A stretch of DNA of 17,468 nt from Actinomycetota bacterium (GTDB lineage: Bacteria; Actinomycetota; CADDZG01; WHSQ01), in NCBI GenBank assembly GCA_016781115.1, contig JADDQX010000036.1:1-17468 (forward strand), read 5' to 3'. Positions 14,223-17,468 of the stretch are shown one piece after another; position 1 is the stretch's first letter, and every line of letters begins with the position of its first letter. The position numbers and the translations under genes were made by a program. The notes under the pieces are model-generated. The model did not search any database and was not told the DNA's origin. It was given only the letters and a program-made list of their open reading frames with translations.

Positions 14223-14681
14223 CGCGAGTAGAGCTCTTTCAACCCGAGAACGTCACCCTTGCCGAGGCTTCTTTGCATCTTGGTACAGGTATGACTCGCG
14301 CCTCCCATCGTCAACTTCGGGTGCTCGTCACCGCTCTCACCATAGATGTCACCCAAGCCTAGCGTGTGGCCGCGTTCGTGCGTTGCGACGCGTTCGAGGT
14401 CTGCCTGCCGGTACTGGCTCCTGCAATTGTTCGGCTTGTCTTTGGTGTCGAACCATTTGAAGTCGTGGTTGCGGTATGGGGTGGAACGCCATCCGGATGT
14501 CCGACTCGATGATGCTGTCGGGTCCATCGGCAACGTATTCGTCCCAGGCGCATTGCGCGCCTGCGGCGTTCTTAGTTCTTCCAAACTCGATGACGGACTC
14601 ATTGTTGTGAGTGCGGTTCGTTTCGTTCGTGTTGGAGTCGCAGAAGTCAGGACCAGATACCTTTGAGCCCCAGAGCATCAC
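14219..14681 (-). pseudogene. Truncated, frameshifted copy of the HExxHxxGxxD metalloprotease
   Basis: Two minus-strand frames together reproduce the C-terminal ~150 residues of the protease at 15315-17468. Frame one (from 14681) reads FGRTKNAAGAQCAWDEYVAD and ESDIRMAFHP, parallel to FGNTHGAAGVTCNWDRHTAS and ESDIRFANNP in the large protein. Frame two continues YRNHDFKWFDT, then VATHERGHTLGLGDIYG, LTMG and RSLGKGDVLGLKELYSR; the last piece is identical to the large protein in 16 of 17 positions. Removing one base from the GGGG run at 14478-14481 joins them perfectly. The whole N-terminal part (signal, repeats, FN3) is missing. A 20-codon reading frame with a good ribosome site (ATG 14709) precedes it but stops at 14647. 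Either a decaying gene or a sequencing error at the G run; the truncation is real in both cases. Confidence 0.8.
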
Positions 14682-14719
14682 CCCCGAAACCGTTCTGCGA
14701 CCCTCGCATGAGGCCCTCC

Positions 14720-15277
14720 CTAAAGATCGTGTGTCAGTGACCGGGTCCCGTCAAAGCAACCGTCCGCTTGCAGGCCATCGGGATCATCTGGCTCGCACGG
14801 CTCATTCTGCGCGGTCCCCACTCGCCATCGGTAGTTCCGTACCCGATTTCCCAATAGTGACCGCGGGAACTCGATCTTCACGGTGCGCGGGTCAGGACGC
14901 CACCAGTTCGCAAAACCAACCACGCGAGGTCCTGGCTTCTGCATCACCGGCGTAACACTGCCGTCGGGGTTCAGGAAGAATCGGAGGGACCTCTCGTAAG
15001 CTTTGTCCGCGTCAACGTCGAAGAACAACTGCAGGCCGCCAAAGCCTCCGTAGAAGTCGCGCGACTCGACGTCATCTTGAAAACGGACCACGTGTAACAG
15101 GAGACGGGACCTCTCCCTTCGTCGATGGCCATGGGAGATCCTCGCGACGTCTAGCTTCATTTGCGACCCCGCCTCATCACGATCTCGCCGCGAAGCTTCA
15201 TCGCCCCAGGCTGAAGGAACAGCGACGACCGTCATCAGCAAGATTACTGATAGCTTTTTTGCAACCAAACTCTTCAT
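14720..15277 (-). CDS. Exported protein of the 'HGH' family, paralogue 3 (divergent)
   Basis: A 185-residue exported protein, the most diverged of the three paralogues. Signal peptide 1-25 (KKLSVILLMTVVAVPSAWG, cleavage near AWG|DE). Shared marks: LDVARISHGH (42-51), H62, GGF/GGL region (77-82), DVDAD (87-91), PGPRVVGFANWW (115-126), VKIEFPRSLL (133-142) and YRW (149-151), then C161, C174 and the end LTHDL. The YDPLGC segment of the others is absent. The pattern of 'D-x-D-x-D-K' with a following strand resembles calcium-dependent beta-sandwich repeats in secreted actinobacterial proteins, but that is only a resemblance. GGAGG lies 7 bases before ATG 15277, and the gene begins 37 bases after the intact protease, so the two are almost certainly co-transcribed. 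Confidence 0.8.
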   Translation of the reverse strand: MKSLVAKKLSVILLMTVVAVPSAWGDEASRRDRDEAGSQMKLDVARISHGHRRRERSRLLLHVVRFQDDVESRDFYGGFGGLQLFFDVDADKAYERSLRFFLNPDGSVTPVMQKPGPRVVGFANWWRPDPRTVKIEFPRSLLGNRVRNYRWRVGTAQNEPCEPDDPDGLQADGCFDGTRSLTHDL

Positions 15278-15314
15278 CTAAGAGCCTCCACTCCAGCGGT
15301 TCGGCGCGTACGTG

Positions 15315-17468
15315 TCACGATCGGCTGTATAGGTCCTTCAGTCCCAGAACGTCACCTTTCCCCAGGCTCCGGGACTGCTTGGTGCAGTTGTCATTCGTGT
15401 CTCCCATCGTCAGCCCAGGGTGGCCGTCGCCATTGTCGTACACATCGTCGAGGCCCATCGTGTGTCCCCTTTCGTGCGTAGCCACTCCCTCGAGATCAGC
15501 CTTATTGCTACAACGGTCGGGGACTTTGTTCGTCGTGAACCACTCCCCTCCAGGAAAACTGGCCCCGAAAGGATTGTTCGCGAAGCGGATGTCAGATTCA
15601 AAGATTTCCTCAGGGCCGGAGGCCGTGTGCCTGTCCCAGTTGCAGGTAACGCCAGCCGCACCGTGAGTATTGCCAAACTCCATCTGGCTGATCTTGTCGT
15701 GCGTCACGAACTGCTTCTTGGTGCCCTCCTTGTGAGCCTCGCCGCACTCGAATTCCTGTTTTTTGTCGGCGTCCTCGCTTTCATAGACATCGAAGTCGCC
15801 AGCCTTGTCGGTGCTGTTGCCCATGGTGAAGCCGATCCCCCCAGGTACGGGGTCCCCTTGTGCCCAATCGCCTCGACAAGTCGTGTACCCCTTCGCCATG
15901 TGCTCGCCGGCGTCTTTGAAACGTTCGAGCGCCCTCTGTTTGTCGTTGTCGTTGAAGTAGCTGGGATAGGTGCCTCTCACGAACCTCCATTGCAACGTGT
16001 CGTAGAGGCGTTGCAGGTTCCCGGCGCTGTCTGTGATCAGCTCATAAAAGCCGTCCTTGCAACCGCCGGTCCCGGCTTGACCTGTCTCGAGGTCGACGTC
16101 GTCCGCATCAGGATCTGAGTGGTCGCCACCGGACGTGGGACTGGGACTCGGCTCGGGAGTTGGATCTTGGACGGAAGGAGGCTGACTGGTTCCTGCCGAG
16201 TCGGTCGTGGCGGAGGAGACGGTCGTTGCCCACGCTTCGTTCGAATTCGTCGATGATCCCGATGAGTTGTACGCCCGGACGCGATAACCGTACGTAGTTC
16301 CTGGTGCCAAATCTTCGCTCGCATACCCACTGGTGTTCGCCGGTACTGAAGCTATCTGTGAATAACCGTCACCGGATGTAGAGCGCTCGATGATGAACCC
16401 ACTCTCATCTCCCGAGTTGTCCTGCCAGTGAAGGTTGATCTGCGCCGTCGAAACAGAGGTTGCTGTGAGAGAACTCGGCGCGGAAGGAACGGGGGGAGGT
16501 GCGGGTGCCGCCGGAGTCGTCGCAGTGGCTTCATTCGAATAGCCAGAAGCGCCACCATTATTGTAGGTCTGCACGCGGTAGAAGTAGCTTGTAGATCCGT
16601 TCAAGCCGGAATCGGTGAAGCTGGTCCCGTTCGCAGATACCGTGGCAATCCTAGAGAACGGACCACCCGACGCACTTGCTCTCTCGATGGAGAATCCGCT
16701 CTCGTTCGAAGCATTGTCGGTCCACGTCAGATTGATCTTGTGCGCGGACGCAGCCGACGCGGCGAGATTGGTCGGCGCCGCCGGAATGCTGGTGATTTCG
16801 GGTTCCAGGCCTTCATCGCCAACGTAGAGCAGGATAACGGTCGCGTCGACTTGCACCTTGATACGGAACCGTTGCAGACCCGCGAAGATGGTGACGCCCT
16901 CGCCCGGCAGCGGTACCTTGGCACCAACTGACTGATCCAGGATCGAAAGTCCTATGAGGTCGCATGTCCCAGGAATGACCGGCGGGAGGTCCTCAGCCTG
17001 CCACGGTGGCGGTCCCTCCGGACAAGGTGTCCCAGGGTTCGGAATCACGATCTCGGGATCGACGGATTGGATGAGGACGATGAGCTGATTCACCAGCTCG
17101 AGATATGGGTTTGCGCAGGAGTCGGCGCCTGAAGCGCACACAAGTTCGACGATGTCGTTGACCACGCCCAGAAGGACCGCAACGTAGCGATTCGCGCAGG
17201 CATTGGTGGTGGGATCACTGGGGCAGGCGAGGTCATAGACCGTCCCACTCAAGCCTTCAACCAGGTCGGCCACTTGATCGGCGTACTCGGCCCCGCAGTC
17301 GAGAACTAGCGAGTAGGGAGGGCACACGAGGCCGTACACGGTGTCCACCACACCGAGCAGCACAGCTGAGACAGTTCCGGCATATCGAGAGGAGCAACTT
17401 GACACGCTGGCTGGATCAAGCGTCGCCTCTTCCGTGCACACAACCTGATAGAGCGTCAGCGCGAGGTC
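15315..17468 (-). CDS. Secreted multidomain zinc metalloprotease (Cys-paired repeats, two FN3, HExxHxxGxxD), N-terminus beyond window
   Basis: 717 residues are visible; the frame is open at the right edge, so start and signal peptide are missing. Numbering from the first visible residue: 1-136, at least four helical repeats each closed by a cysteine pair (11/25, 49/58, 82/91, 111/118); about 137-225, a Pro-rich piece and a beta-rich segment; FN3 domains at about 228-319 and 329-417 (both with NLxW or similar, ESGFxIER, YxYRVxxYN); a Ser/Thr/Pro and acidic linker (418-460); and the protease domain (470-717). The zinc site is HERGHTMGLDD (H665, E666 catalytic, H669, D675), an HExxHxxGxxD arrangement like snapalysin (M7), with LTMG (687-689) as candidate Met-turn. 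Cysteines throughout imply an extracellular location. It heads the protease/HGH gene series. Specific target unknown. Confidence 0.85.
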   Translation of the reverse strand, partial: DLALTLYQVVCTEEATLDPASVSSCSSRYAGTVSAVLLGVVDTVYGLVCPPYSLVLDCGAEYADQVADLVEGLSGTVYDLACPSDPTTNACANRYVAVLLGVVNDIVELVCASGADSCANPYLELVNQLIVLIQSVDPEIVIPNPGTPCPEGPPPWQAEDLPPVIPGTCDLIGLSILDQSVGAKVPLPGEGVTIFAGLQRFRIKVQVDATVILLYVGDEGLEPEITSIPAAPTNLAASAASAHKINLTWTDNASNESGFSIERASASGGPFSRIATVSANGTSFTDSGLNGSTSYFYRVQTYNNGGASGYSNEATATTPAAPAPPPVPSAPSSLTATSVSTAQINLHWQDNSGDESGFIIERSTSGDGYSQIASVPANTSGYASEDLAPGTTYGYRVRAYNSSGSSTNSNEAWATTVSSATTDSAGTSQPPSVQDPTPEPSPSPTSGGDHSDPDADDVDLETGQAGTGGCKDGFYELITDSAGNLQRLYDTLQWRFVRGTYPSYFNDNDKQRALERFKDAGEHMAKGYTTCRGDWAQGDPVPGGIGFTMGNSTDKAGDFDVYESEDADKKQEFECGEAHKEGTKKQFVTHDKISQMEFGNTHGAAGVTCNWDRHTASGPEEIFESDIRFANNPFGASFPGGEWFTTNKVPDRCSNKADLEGVATHERGHTMGLDDVYDNGDGHPGLTMGDTNDNCTKQSRSLGKGDVLGLKDLYSRS

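Noticed and set aside
14478..14481. Programmed frameshift to make a functional second protease
   Set aside because: The run is only four bases, no stimulatory structure is evident, and the N-terminal part is missing anyway; kept only as a check.
1..17468. tRNA, rRNA, CRISPR array, intact insertion sequence or phage integrase
   Set aside because: No cloverleaf, rRNA core, regularly spaced repeat or transposase/integrase motif was seen on either strand; the ArdC remnant is the only mobile-element trace.

Overview
The window looks like a piece of a high-GC actinobacterial (Actinomycetota) chromosome or metagenome contig. The left two thirds are strongly GC-biased at third codon positions. Predicted -10 boxes have the TANNNT form, several starts appear leaderless, and many genes overlap by 1-4 bases. 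The family set (paaABCD, a PPOX/F420-type flavin or deazaflavin oxidoreductase, ABC1 kinase, secreted M28 peptidase) also fits soil or aquatic actinobacteria. I cannot name a genus.

Layout. (1) 1-196: 5' end of endonuclease III (nth), minus strand, cut by the left edge. (2) 250-3391, plus: a phenylacetate operon, paaR(tetR)-paaA-paaB-paaC-paaD, fully overlapping or nearly so, with a PaaR-type operator (224-237) over the predicted transcription start. It ends at a convergent junction with two hairpins, and no paaE follows. (3) 3466-10598, minus: five genes in one direction: an ABC1/UbiB-like kinase, a CoA-binding protein, an aldehyde dehydrogenase, a PPOX-fold oxidoreductase and a 1068-residue four-GAF/GGDEF/HD-GYP cyclic-di-GMP enzyme. 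(4) 10608-10614: a symmetric promoter element separating the kinase from a plus-strand M28 lipoprotein peptidase (10621-11595), which ends at a nested hairpin terminator. (5) 11739-12626: a membrane-anchored LysM protein and, convergent to it, a small glycine-tailed membrane protein.

(6) 12670-17468, minus: an accessory region, visibly richer in A/T. From upstream to downstream it holds a large secreted zinc metalloprotease (cysteine-paired repeats, two FN3 domains, HExxHxxGxxD site; runs off the right edge), an exported protein of a family I do not recognise ('HGH' family here), a 5'-truncated and frameshifted second copy of the protease, a second HGH protein translationally coupled to that copy, a third HGH protein, and a decayed ArdC-type antirestriction/ssDNA-binding domain. 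The protease + HGH pairing occurs twice, so it is a duplicated two-gene module. This is the best candidate in the window for an undescribed system.

How the genes work together: the paa operon encodes the core of the ring-epoxidising monooxygenase for phenylacetyl-CoA, controlled by a repressor of the phenylacetyl-CoA-sensing type. The aldehyde dehydrogenase could supply aromatic or aliphatic acids, but nothing in the sequence links it to the pathway. The protease/HGH island is expected to act outside the cell; its target is unknown.
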